Made by a program: the position numbers and the translations under genes. Under the pieces are notes generated by a model. That model worked only from the letters and a program-made list of their open reading frames with translations, made no database searches and was not told the origin of the DNA. Source: Paludibacter sp. (GTDB taxonomy: Bacteria > Bacteroidota > Bacteroidia > Bacteroidales > Paludibacteraceae). Taken from it: a stretch of 64,000 bases of DNA. Positions 35,189 through 43,445 of the stretch are shown in pieces (the stretch's first letter is position 1; each line of letters starts with the position of its first letter). Where the stretch lies: positions 682,001 through 746,000 of the forward strand of contig NZ_WASO01000001.1 in NCBI RefSeq assembly GCF_009712605.1, given 5' to 3'.

Positions 35189-36840
35189 ATGAAACGATTA
35201 TTTTCCTTTATTGTTTGTGTTTGTTCGGTTTCGTTTATAATGGCACAATCCATTGCAAAAGATTCCATTAAAATGGAGGATTTTCCAATTGTCAAAATTC
35301 AGACAATTGCCGATACTATTTCGGTTAATATCAACGACCGGATTTCGCCGAAAATCCGTAAGCCGCTGTTGAAATCAGGGTCAACCCGCAGGGGCAATAA
35401 TCCGGTGGCACTGCTCATCGGCGATTCTACCGTTCGCAACGGATGGGATGCCGACGGGAGTAACGGACAATGGGGTTGGGGTGAATTCTTCGGTGCTTTG
35501 TTCGATTCAACCAAAATTACGATCGAAAACCATGCGTTGGGAGGAACCAGTAGCCGCACCTTTTATAACAATCAGTGGGCTGCGGTAAAAGAGGGGATTC
35601 AACCCGGCGATTTTATCTTGATTCAATTCGGACATAACGACGGCGGACCCTATGATTCGGGGCGTGCCCGGGCATCTATTCCCGGCATTGGTCACGATTC
35701 TTTGCTGGTAACCATCAAGGAAACAGGAGTGCACGAAACGGTTTATTCGTACGGTGAATATCTCCGCAAGTTTGTGGCTGAAATCAGGGCAAAAGGAGCA
35801 TTCCCGATCATGTTGTCGTTTACACCGCGAAATGCATGGGATGGCAACGGTCATATTGTTCGTGCCAATACAACTTACGGCAAGTGGGCAAAACAGATTG
35901 CCGAAGCGGAGAAGATTCCTTTTGTGGATCTGAATAGCATCACAGCCGCTAAATTTGATGCATTCGGACCGGCTAAAGTAAACGAAATGTTTTATGCAGA
36001 TCATATCCATACATCAGAAGCGGGAGCCAAACTGAATGCAGCTTCTGTTGCGGAAGGAATTCTGGAGCAACAGTTGCCGCTGGCAAAGTATCTGAGAAAC
36101 AAAACGAAGGATATACGCGGAACAGCACGAAAGGGAAACAGACCAGTGGTGTTTGTGATTGGCGATTCTACCGTGCACAACAAAGACGAGAAGAGTAGCG
36201 AAGATTCCTGGGGCGGGGTTCGTTGCTGTCCAATTTTCTTGACTACAAAAAAATCAGCGTGGAAAACGATGCCATGGCCGGCCGTAGTAGCCGCACGTTT
36301 ATCGACGAAGGACGCTGGGATGGGGTTTGTGCCGCTCTGAAACCGGGCGATTTCCTGTTTATTCAGTTCGGACATAACGACGGCGGTGCAATCAATACCG
36401 AAAAGGCGCGTGGAACCATTCCCGGAAACGGCGACGAATCGAAAGTGTATAAGATGGAAACAACCAAGCGGAATCAGGTTGTGTATTCCTACGGATGGTA
36501 CATTCGCAAATATATCCGCGATGCCCGTCTCAAAGGTGCCGTTCCGGTGGTTGTCAGTCCGGTGCCCCGGGACCGCTGGAAAGATGGCAAGGTGGAGCGC
36601 AATGACAACTCGTACGGTAAATGGGCAAAAGAGGCTGCCGAAATGGAAGGGGCTTTCTTTATCGACGTAAATAAACTGGTTGCCGATAAATACGATGCGA
36701 TGGGGCATGATGAGGTGACCAAACTCTTTATGGCAGATCATACCCATACCAAATATCAGGGTGCTTTGCTTAACGCCAGCATCATAATGGAAGGAGTGAG
36801 ATCTTTATCCCAACTCGGATTGAATAAATATGTAAAATAG
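35189..36840 (+). pseudogene. Tandem two-module CE12-type acetylesterase, frameshifted between modules
   Basis: Two SGNH esterase modules in one gene with a one-base frame break. Module 1 (residues about 60-300, after the signal peptide LFSFIVCVCSVSFIMAQS) is intact: LLIGDSTVRNGWDADGSN, QWGWGEFFGALF, QFGHNDGG, and ADHIHTSEAG. Module 2 begins FVIGDSTVHNKDEKSSED, but after the codons for SWG at 36209-36214 the frame is lost. The matching frame resumes with LLSNFLDYKKIS and continues to QFGHNDGGAINTEKARG and ADHTHTKYQG, stopping at 36840. One extra T between 36214 and 36215 would restore WGWGSLLSNF, exactly the motif of module 1. As read, translation ends at 36340 with a 40-residue nonsense tail, so module 2 is lost. 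It is either a recent mutation or a sequencing error. Confidence 0.85.
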
Positions 36841-36841
36841 C

Positions 36842-36871
36842 TTGCCGAGCCGGTGAAATATCATATTTTTG
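36842..36871 (+). promoter_or_regulatory. Probable internal promoter before the GH43-like gene
   Basis: TTG at 36842-36844 and TATTTTTG (TAnnTTTG) at 36864-36871 are 19 bases apart, matching Bacteroidetes -33/-7 spacing. The start codon at 36897 is 25 bases downstream. Confidence 0.5.
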
Positions 36872-36896
36872 CACAACGACATTTTATTTAATTCTC

Positions 36897-37853
36897 ATGA
36901 AGACACGTTACATTTCTTTGTTCGTATTTATTTTATTTTTGTTCGCTTTAGGTTCTATTTCGGCACAAAAAGTATCAAAGAACGCTTATTTGTTCGCCTA
37001 CTTTGTGGGTAATGGAGAAGATGGATTGCATTTGGCCTATAGTTATGATGGTCAGGTGTGGAAAGCTCTCAAAGATGGAAAGTCGTTTCTGACTCCGACG
37101 GTCGGCAAGGATCGACTGATGCGCGATCCGAGTATTGTGCAGGGATCCGATGGTGTGTTTCGTATGGTGTGGACCTCCGGATGGTGGGATCGTGGTATCG
37201 GATATGCTTCGTCCAAAGATCTTGTGCATTGGTCGGACCAGCAAAATATTCCGGTGATGGAGTATGAACCGACGGCTAAAAATGCCTGGGCACCGGAGCT
37301 GTTTTACGACAAGAAATCGAAAAATTACTATATCTTCTGGGCATCTACTGTGCCGTCGCTGCATCCCAATGCTCCCGACTCGGCAACTGAAAAAGGATTG
37401 AATCATCGATTGTATAGTGTTACAACAAGCAATTTTAGGAGTTTCTCGAAAACTACACTATTTTTCGATCCCGATTTTAGCGTAATTGATGGCACGATTC
37501 TTAAACGGGGTGATGAATATATGTTGTTTCTGAAAAATGAAACCTTACGCCCAGTCCAAAAGAATATTCGCGTTTCGGTAACTGAAAATTTGCAAAAAGG
37601 ATTTCCGACAGAGGTTTCTTCCCCGATTACCGGTAATTACTGGGCAGAAGGGCCTTCTCCATTGTTGGTTGATGGATATATTTACGTTTACTTTGATAAG
37701 TATCGCGACCACAAATATGGAGCAGTACGTTCTAAAGATGGTAAGAATTGGGAAGACGTTTCAGACAAAGTTTCGTTTCCTAAAGGGATGCGCCATGGAA
37801 CAGCTTTTCAGGTAAGCTCTGCTGTGTTGGATTCGCTGTTGTTAGTCAGATAA
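36897..37853 (+). CDS. Secreted GH43-like five-bladed beta-propeller glycosidase
   Basis: 318 residues with signal peptide (YISLFVFILFLFALGSISAQ). The propeller carries the three acid positions of GH43-type enzymes: Asp in LMRDPSIV, Asp in DPDFSVIDGTILK, and Glu in WAEGPSPLLV. KNAWAPELFYDKKSKNYYIF is also typical. Members usually release arabinose, sometimes xylose or galactose, from side chains; arabinan or arabinogalactan side chains of rhamnogalacturonan I would fit the cluster. It has a probable promoter of its own, and its last 12 bases overlap the stop end of the convergent AraC gene. Confidence 0.8.
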   Translation: MKTRYISLFVFILFLFALGSISAQKVSKNAYLFAYFVGNGEDGLHLAYSYDGQVWKALKDGKSFLTPTVGKDRLMRDPSIVQGSDGVFRMVWTSGWWDRGIGYASSKDLVHWSDQQNIPVMEYEPTAKNAWAPELFYDKKSKNYYIFWASTVPSLHPNAPDSATEKGLNHRLYSVTTSNFRSFSKTTLFFDPDFSVIDGTILKRGDEYMLFLKNETLRPVQKNIRVSVTENLQKGFPTEVSSPITGNYWAEGPSPLLVDGYIYVYFDKYRDHKYGAVRSKDGKNWEDVSDKVSFPKGMRHGTAFQVSSAVLDSLLLVR

Positions 37854-38765
37854 CTTACTTGAGGCAAACTTGCTATGCATACTGCGAAAGTCCTTGGGTG
37901 AAACTCCAACATGTTTTTTGAACTGAGTGGAGAAGTGCTCCGAATTATCGTAATGCAGGTTGTATGCAATTTCTTTGATTGACTGGTTAGTAGAGACAAG
38001 AGAATCTTTGGCAGCTTGAAGCTTTAGCTTTTGCATATAAGAAGCAGGTGATAAGCCAGTGAATTCCTTAAAGGTCTTCCTGAACCAGGAGTAGCTCATG
38101 TTTAGTGAATTGGCTATTTCCTCAGGTGTTATTTTAGAGTAGATATTTTCCCGGATAATCATTTTTGCTTTGGTCATCTGCAAAACGGTATAATTTTCGA
38201 ACTGTTGTTCTTTGTCATAAGCCATCGATAGTCCGAGAAGTAAGTTGGCGATTCCGGCTAAAACCTGTTGATATGCAGTGCTTTCGGTCGTTGCAACATT
38301 TATTGCTTGTTGGTAGAGGTTCACGATTTCATCCCGCATCCCAACTTTGTAGATGCAGTTTTCGTTATTCAGGAAGCCATTGCGGGCTCGAAGATCCATA
38401 ACTTCACCCTTGAAACCAATCCAGTATTCGTTCCATCCCGTTTTCTTACTGGGATAATAACAGTGCCATAAACCCGGCATTACCAGCATCATGTCACCTT
38501 CTTTTACGTCAATACATTTGTTTTTGCTGGTATAGAATTTGCCTTCGCCTTTGGTGATGTAAACTAACTGAAATTCGTCTAATATACGACCTTCTTTGGC
38601 TTGGAAATAATATTTGTCCGGATGCCCTGCTCTTGGCGGGTATACGTCATAGTCTTTTTTGATCTGATGCGTTCCTACCGTTGTTACTGTAATGCCCCAT
38701 AATAGGTCTTGTGCATTTGTCACAAGATATTTCAGCATTATAGAATTGTTAGTTAGTGTATTCAT
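37842..38765 (-). CDS. AraC-family regulator, probable rhamnose regulator RhaR
   Basis: 307 residues. The N-terminal half has cupin features (DEFQLVYITKGEGKFYTS and GDMMLVMPGLWHCYYPSK). The C-terminal ~100 residues are an AraC double helix-turn-helix: TPEEIANSLNMSYSWFRKTF and IKEIAYNLHYDNSEHFSTQF, ending GVSPKDFRSM. It is convergent with the GH43-like gene, with the stop regions overlapping by 12 bases, and divergent from rhaA. Adjacent placement to rhaA-rhaT-rhaB and the shared operator-like sites at 38965 and 19800 suggest it is the rhamnose-responsive activator. A second in-frame ATG ten codons later (MLKYLVTNAQ) is also possible as start. The RhaR name is inference from context. Confidence 0.82.
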   Translation of the reverse strand: MNTLTNNSIMLKYLVTNAQDLLWGITVTTVGTHQIKKDYDVYPPRAGHPDKYYFQAKEGRILDEFQLVYITKGEGKFYTSKNKCIDVKEGDMMLVMPGLWHCYYPSKKTGWNEYWIGFKGEVMDLRARNGFLNNENCIYKVGMRDEIVNLYQQAINVATTESTAYQQVLAGIANLLLGLSMAYDKEQQFENYTVLQMTKAKMIIRENIYSKITPEEIANSLNMSYSWFRKTFKEFTGLSPASYMQKLKLQAAKDSLVSTNQSIKEIAYNLHYDNSEHFSTQFKKHVGVSPKDFRSMHSKFASSKLSD

Positions 38766-38788
38766 GAGAAAGAAATAGGTTGAAGCTG

Positions 38789-38822
38789 CAAATTTAGAAA
38801 GAAATCACATAACAATTTGCAA
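38789..38822 (-). promoter_or_regulatory. Probable promoter of the RhaR-like gene
   Basis: On the minus strand TAAATTTG (38796 to 38789) matches TAnnTTTG, with TTG at 38822-38820 about 23 bases upstream, or alternatively TTG at 38815-38813 at 16 bases. It ends 24 bases before the ATG. Confidence 0.45.
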
Positions 38823-38964
38823 TGAGTATGGTATTTCTGAAACTGAATGGTTTGCGCATGTGCTTGTTCTTACTTAACCTGTCATTAATGCTTGTTGATA
38901 AATTCAGAATCTGACAATAGAGAGAGTATATTTGAGTTTTTATTACTTTTGCTTTTTTCTTTTG

Positions 38965-39028
38965 TCAAAAAGCAAAGCTGAAGTGTCATTTTTTTCAGTT
39001 AATACAAAATCAGGATTGTCTACTTTTA
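38965..39028 (+). promoter_or_regulatory. rhaA control region: AraC-type site plus -7-like box
   Basis: TCAAAAAGCAAAG at 38965-38977 is identical to the middle repeat at 19821-19833. A weaker TCA-starting copy lies exactly 21 bases later at 38986. TACTTTTA at 39021-39028 is a one-base miss to TAnnTTTG and lies 56 bases after the first site, against 55 bases in the 19.8-kb array. Two perfect boxes further upstream (TATATTTG at 38928 and TACTTTTG at 38944) could be alternative promoters. Confidence 0.55.
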
Positions 39029-39069
39029 CACCCAGAAATTTAATAACTATACAACAAACCATTGAACTT

Positions 39070-40326
39070 ATGAAAAAGGATGCTCAGATAGAAGCTAACT
39101 ATCAGGTTGCCAAGGAAAAATATGCATCTGTAGGTGTAGATACAGACAAAGCATTGGACCAGTTACAAAATATATCCCTATCTCTTCACTGCTGGCAAAC
39201 GGATGACGTTACCGGTTTTGAAAATGCAGGAGGTTCTCTTACCGGTGGTATTCAGGCTACGGGAAATTACCCGGGTAAAGCACGCACCATTGCTGAAGTG
39301 CGTCAGGATATCGAAAAAGTGAAATCGTTACTCGGCGGTGACCATCGTCTGAGTTTGCATGCTATTTATGGCGATTTTGGTGGTCAGAAAGTGGATCGCG
39401 ACCAGATAGAACCCAAACATTTTCAGAGCTGGATCGATTGGGCAAAAGAAAATAATATGAAACTTGACTTCAACAGTTCAAGTTTTTCTCACCCGAAAAG
39501 TGGCGATCAGTCGCTTTCGCACCGCGATAAGGGCATCCGCGATTTCTGGATCGAACATACCATCCGCAGCCGTCGTATTGCCGACGAAATGGGGAAACAA
39601 CAAGGTAGCAAAGCTTGTCACAACCTTTGGGTGCACGATGGAATGAAGGATGTTACAGTAGATCGTCTGCTTTATCGTCAAAATCTGAAAGACTCGCTTG
39701 ATAAAATATTTGCCAATAAATTTGAAAACGTAAAAGACGCAGTAGAATGTAAGCTGTTCGGCACAGGTCTCGAAAGCTTTACCGTAGGTTCTCACGAATT
39801 CTATATGGGTTATGCAGTTCAAAACGGTTTGATGGCAACTCTTGACCTTGGACACTTCCATCCGACAGAAGAGATCTATGATAAGATTTCATCACTGTTG
39901 CTCTACACCGACGAATTGTTGCTGCACGTCAGCCGTCCGGTGCGTTGGGATAGTGACCACGTGGTAATCCTTAATGAAAGCGTAGCAATGCTGGCACAGG
40001 AAATTGTTCGTGCAAACGCTCTTGGCCGTGTGAATATCGGTCTCGATTATTTCGATGCTTCCATCAACCGTATCGGGGCTTACATTATCGGTGCCCGTGC
40101 TACTCAGAAAGCGTTCCTGATGGCGATGCTCGAACCGATTGCCAAGTTGAGAGAATACGAAGCAAACGAACAATACTTCCAACGTCTTGCCTTGCTCGAA
40201 GAATGTAAAGCATTGCCATGGGCCGACGTGTTCGACTATTTCTGTCTGAAAAATAATGTTGCTGTTGGCGTCGATTTTATTACTGAAATTGAAACTTACG
40301 AAAAAGAAGTTACCGGCAAACGTTAA
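39070..40326 (+). CDS. rhaA: L-rhamnose isomerase
   Basis: Converts L-rhamnose to L-rhamnulose in the cytoplasm; metal-dependent TIM barrel. The ATG at 39070 gives 418 residues, the normal length; the frame is open for 46 codons further upstream but those run through the promoter region. Recognisable stretches are LSLHCWQTDDVTGFENA, LTGGIQATGNYPGKA, LDFNSSSFSHPKSGDQSLSH, KACHNLWVHDGMKD and LDLGHFHPTE, which supply metal and substrate ligands. It is first of three co-directional genes; rhaT follows after 121 bases. Confidence 0.97.
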   Translation: MKKDAQIEANYQVAKEKYASVGVDTDKALDQLQNISLSLHCWQTDDVTGFENAGGSLTGGIQATGNYPGKARTIAEVRQDIEKVKSLLGGDHRLSLHAIYGDFGGQKVDRDQIEPKHFQSWIDWAKENNMKLDFNSSSFSHPKSGDQSLSHRDKGIRDFWIEHTIRSRRIADEMGKQQGSKACHNLWVHDGMKDVTVDRLLYRQNLKDSLDKIFANKFENVKDAVECKLFGTGLESFTVGSHEFYMGYAVQNGLMATLDLGHFHPTEEIYDKISSLLLYTDELLLHVSRPVRWDSDHVVILNESVAMLAQEIVRANALGRVNIGLDYFDASINRIGAYIIGARATQKAFLMAMLEPIAKLREYEANEQYFQRLALLEECKALPWADVFDYFCLKNNVAVGVDFITEIETYEKEVTGKR

Positions 40327-40351
40327 CATTGAAGTCATAAACACTTGAGTT

Positions 40352-40384
40352 GAGTTTCATCTTCGATTCCGGGGGATGAAACTC
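40352..40384 (+). other. Intergenic hairpin between rhaA and rhaT
   Basis: GAGTTTCATC (40352-40361) pairs perfectly with GATGAAACTC (40375-40384) around a 13-base loop. It is followed by a mixed TCTCTATGTTTT tract, so it is at most a weak terminator. A role in partial termination or in protecting the rhaA mRNA end is inference. Confidence 0.55.
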
Positions 40385-40447
40385 TCTCTATGTTTTAGAG
40401 TACTGTTCGTTATAAACCTAATCTTGATACATCAAAACGCATAATTT

Positions 40448-41476
40448 ATGAATACGATTATCGGACTTATTATTATCGCCATCGGCAGCTTGGGTCAATC
40501 GAGCTCGTATGTGCCAATCAATAAAGTAAAAAGCTGGTCGTGGGAAAGCTTCTGGCTGGTTCAGGGTGTTTTTGCATGGCTTCTGTTTCCTTATCTTGGA
40601 GCCTTACTTGCAGTGCCCGAAGGTTCAACGTTGGGTGCTTTACTTGCCAGTGGCAATGGAGCTGCCCTCAAAGCTATGGGCTTTGGCGTTTTGTGGGGCA
40701 TTGGCGGTTTGACGTTTGGACTCAGCATGCGCTATCTCGGAGTGGCTCTCGGACAGTCAATTTCGCTGGGTACTTGCTCTGCTTTTGGTACGCTAATTCC
40801 GGCTATTATAGCGGGCACTGACTTGTTTACCGGCAAGGGTCTGGTTTTGTTGGTGGGAGTTTGTATTGCAATTGCCGGTATCGCTATTATTGGTTATGCG
40901 GGCAGTCTTCGTGCTAAAAATATGACCGAAGAACAGAAAAAAGCAGCTGTAAAAGATTTTGCGCTTGGTAAGGGGTTGTTGGTTGCTCTGCTGGCTGGTG
41001 TGATGAGTGCCTGCTTTAGCTTGGGACTTGAAGCTGCAGAGCCGATTAAAACTGCGGCTCTTGGTTTGGGAACCAAAGCTCTGTATGCCGGCTTGCCTGC
41101 AGTTTTGATGGTGACTTTAGGAGGCTTCTTTACCAACGCGGTTTATTGCTTGTTTCAAAATGTAAAAAATAAAACAGCCAAAGATTATTTTTCTGTGCCG
41201 GGTTCCGTGATGGTGAATAATCTCCTGTTTTGCGGTTTGGCGGGCGTGCTTTGGTATTCACAATTTTTCGGACTTGCTTTGGGTAAGAGCTTTTTTACCG
41301 ATGGAAGCATTATGATGGCTTTTTCCTGGAGTATACTGATGTCTCTCAATATTCTTTTCAGTAACTTTTGGGGAATTATTCTGAAAGAATGGGTGGGCTG
41401 TGCTAAAGCGACTTTTATATGGTTAGGTATTGGCCTTCTTATTTTGATTTTTTCTTGCATTTATCCTTCTTTATAA
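40448..41476 (+). CDS. rhaT: L-rhamnose-proton symporter
   Basis: 342-residue inner-membrane transporter with about ten hydrophobic segments. It begins MNTIIGLIIIAIGSLGQSSS, and the family-typical YVPINKVKSWSWESFWLVQG follows directly. GGLTFGLSMRYLGVALGQS and ISLGTCSAFGTLIPAI are conserved in RhaT. It imports L-rhamnose with protons and supplies rhaA and rhaB, its neighbours on each side. It belongs to the drug/metabolite transporter superfamily. Confidence 0.95.
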   Translation: MNTIIGLIIIAIGSLGQSSSYVPINKVKSWSWESFWLVQGVFAWLLFPYLGALLAVPEGSTLGALLASGNGAALKAMGFGVLWGIGGLTFGLSMRYLGVALGQSISLGTCSAFGTLIPAIIAGTDLFTGKGLVLLVGVCIAIAGIAIIGYAGSLRAKNMTEEQKKAAVKDFALGKGLLVALLAGVMSACFSLGLEAAEPIKTAALGLGTKALYAGLPAVLMVTLGGFFTNAVYCLFQNVKNKTAKDYFSVPGSVMVNNLLFCGLAGVLWYSQFFGLALGKSFFTDGSIMMAFSWSILMSLNILFSNFWGIILKEWVGCAKATFIWLGIGLLILIFSCIYPSL

Positions 41477-41515
41477 ATCTCGGACTTCTATCTACTATAA
41501 AATCAAATTTTTGAA

Positions 41516-42994
41516 ATGGAAAATAAATCGTTCCTTGCCGTTGATCTGGGTGCAACAAGTGGTCGCGTTATTTGCGGCACCATTGAGAATGGCAAGCTCA
41601 AAATGGATGACCTGCATAAGTTTTCCAATGGCATTATCAGTATTCATGGTAACTATCACTGGAATCTTTTTGAACTTTACCGTCATATTAAAGAGGGTTT
41701 GACTGTTGCAGCCCGTAAAGGTATCAAGCCGGTTTCAATCGGTGTTGATACCTGGGGTGTCGATATTGCTTTTGTTGGAGAAGACGGTTCTTTCATGGGC
41801 TTGCCTTACGCTTACAGAAACTACACTGCAAAAGAAAATACGGAACAATTTCTTAGCGAATTTCCACTGGAAAAACTTTATGGAAAAACAGGTATTCAAA
41901 CACTCGATTTTAATACGGTATTTCAGCTTTATGCACTGAAAAAACGCAATTCTTCGCAGTTGAAGGCTGCAAAAGATATTTTGTTTATGCCCGATGCTAT
42001 CTCTTATTTGCTGACAGGTAAAAAAGTGACAGAGTACACTATTGCCTCCACGTCAGAAATGCTTGATCCTAATACCAAAGAATTCGACCCTGAGATTCTT
42101 GAGTTTTTGGGTGTTGAGAGAGAAAAATTTCCGGGGAAAGTTATTATGCCTGGTCAGGTTATTGGTACTTTGACGAAAGAACTGGCTCAGGAAACCGGAC
42201 TCGGAGAGATTCCTGTGGTAGCGGTTGCCGGTCACGATACAGGATCTGCCGTGGTGGCTGTTCCTGCTTCAAACAAACATTTTGCTTATCTGAGTTCCGG
42301 TACCTGGTCTCTGATGGGGCTTGAGCTTCCGGAGCCTGTTATTAATGAAACTTCACGTATTGCCAATATCACCAACGAAGGAGGTGTGGATGGAACCATC
42401 CGTTTCCTGAAAAATATCACCGGAATGTGGATTCTGGAACAATGCAAGAAAGAGTGGGATGTAGAGAAGGTATATTCTTATGAAGAGCTGATTGCTATGG
42501 CTCTTGAGGCACAACCATTCGAGTTCCTATTTAATCCTGATAATGAGGCTTTTGGCAATCCGGGCAGTATGACCAGGGCTATTGTTGAGGTATGCAAAGC
42601 CAGTGGTCAGGGAGCTCCCAAAACCGTAGGACAATTTGTCCGCGCTATCTTCGATAGTCTGGCGCTGCGTTATAAGCAGGTTTTTGAGGCGCTGAAGTCG
42701 TTTGCTCCGTATGATATTGAAACGTTACATGTTATTGGTGGTGGTTCTCGTAATTCATTCCTCAACCAGTTGACTGCCAATGCAACGGGGGTAACAGTTG
42801 TGGCAGGCCCTGCTGAAGCAACTGCAATAGGTAATATGATGTTGCAGGCAAAAGCAGCTGGTTTGTTTGTTGATATTCAGCAGATACGGGATTTTGTGTG
42901 TGCTTCGGTTGATTTGAAGCGCTTTGTTCCACAGGATAGTAAAGTCTGGAACGAAGCTTATGCTAAGTTTTTGAATTACTCGGAAAGTTTATAA
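41516..42994 (+). CDS. rhaB: Rhamnulokinase
   Basis: FGGY-family sugar kinase that phosphorylates L-rhamnulose at C1. The 492 residues include the N-terminal phosphate loop AVDLGATSGRVICG, the substrate loop GVDTWGVDIAFVGEDG, VAGHDTGSAVVAVPA, YLSSGTWSLMGLELPEP and the C-terminal nucleotide loop VIGGGSRNSFLNQLTANATG. It starts 39 bases after rhaT and ends the operon at a terminator. The next pathway enzyme, rhamnulose-1-phosphate aldolase, is not in the window. Confidence 0.96.
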   Translation: MENKSFLAVDLGATSGRVICGTIENGKLKMDDLHKFSNGIISIHGNYHWNLFELYRHIKEGLTVAARKGIKPVSIGVDTWGVDIAFVGEDGSFMGLPYAYRNYTAKENTEQFLSEFPLEKLYGKTGIQTLDFNTVFQLYALKKRNSSQLKAAKDILFMPDAISYLLTGKKVTEYTIASTSEMLDPNTKEFDPEILEFLGVEREKFPGKVIMPGQVIGTLTKELAQETGLGEIPVVAVAGHDTGSAVVAVPASNKHFAYLSSGTWSLMGLELPEPVINETSRIANITNEGGVDGTIRFLKNITGMWILEQCKKEWDVEKVYSYEELIAMALEAQPFEFLFNPDNEAFGNPGSMTRAIVEVCKASGQGAPKTVGQFVRAIFDSLALRYKQVFEALKSFAPYDIETLHVIGGGSRNSFLNQLTANATGVTVVAGPAEATAIGNMMLQAKAAGLFVDIQQIRDFVCASVDLKRFVPQDSKVWNEAYAKFLNYSESL

Positions 42995-43019
42995 ATCGAA
43001 TTCTACTTATATGCAAAGC

Positions 43020-43054
43020 GGGGGCAAATCTGAGATTTGTCTCCATTTTTTTTT
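43020..43054 (+). terminator. Rho-independent terminator of the rha operon
   Basis: GGGGCAAATC (43021-43030) pairs with GATTTGTCTCC (43034-43044), with a G-T pair, followed by a run of T to 43054. It lies 26 bases after the rhaB stop. Confidence 0.85.
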
Positions 43055-43344
43055 GAGTACGAAAAATGTTAAAATAGACAATATGAGTGATGCGAAACAA
43101 CTTGTCAAAATAACAAAAATTATACATTATTAATTTAATTAGTTTAACAACCATGCTTATTAAATATTACATGTATAAATAACACTTAATCAGATGCTTA
43201 TGTGCTATTTCGGTGCGGTTTGGGTCGGAGGTGGTGTATGTATGAAAGTGATTTGGTGTAATGATGTCTTGATTTTTGAAAATCAATATATTATATTCGT
43301 GTTGAATATAATAAAAACAAAATATTTCTTTTACGGATTATCAG
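43055..43344. other. Non-coding stretch after the rha operon
   Basis: About 290 AT-rich bases between the rhaB terminator and the CTCTTTAGATT element. No gene, hairpin or convincing promoter was seen. Confidence 0.4.
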
Positions 43345-43431
43345 CTTGTGAAAGTATGTGATCCCTAACTAATTTTCTCTTTAGATTTTGGAATGAAGGA
43401 GCGATGCGACATCGCCCCTTCATTGTTTTTA
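43345..43431 (+). repeat. CTCTTTAGATT element A with strong hairpin
   Basis: CTTGTGAAAGTA (43345) is followed 32 bases later by CTCTTTAGATT (43377-43387). Then comes a hairpin AATGAAGGAGCGATG / CATCGCCCCTTCATT (43392-43424) with a T tract. The order and spacing match element B at 45389. The hairpin can end transcription of the minus-strand LuxR gene that stops at 43446, but the conserved flank is not explained by a terminator. A short plus-strand RNA is possible. Confidence 0.5.
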
Positions 43432-43445
43432 TACGGGAAGCTGTG

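Noticed and set aside
34101-35189. Antisense open frame of 362 codons opposite the GH105 gene
   Set aside because: The plus strand encodes a clear GH105 enzyme with signal peptide; the antisense product has no recognisable domain.
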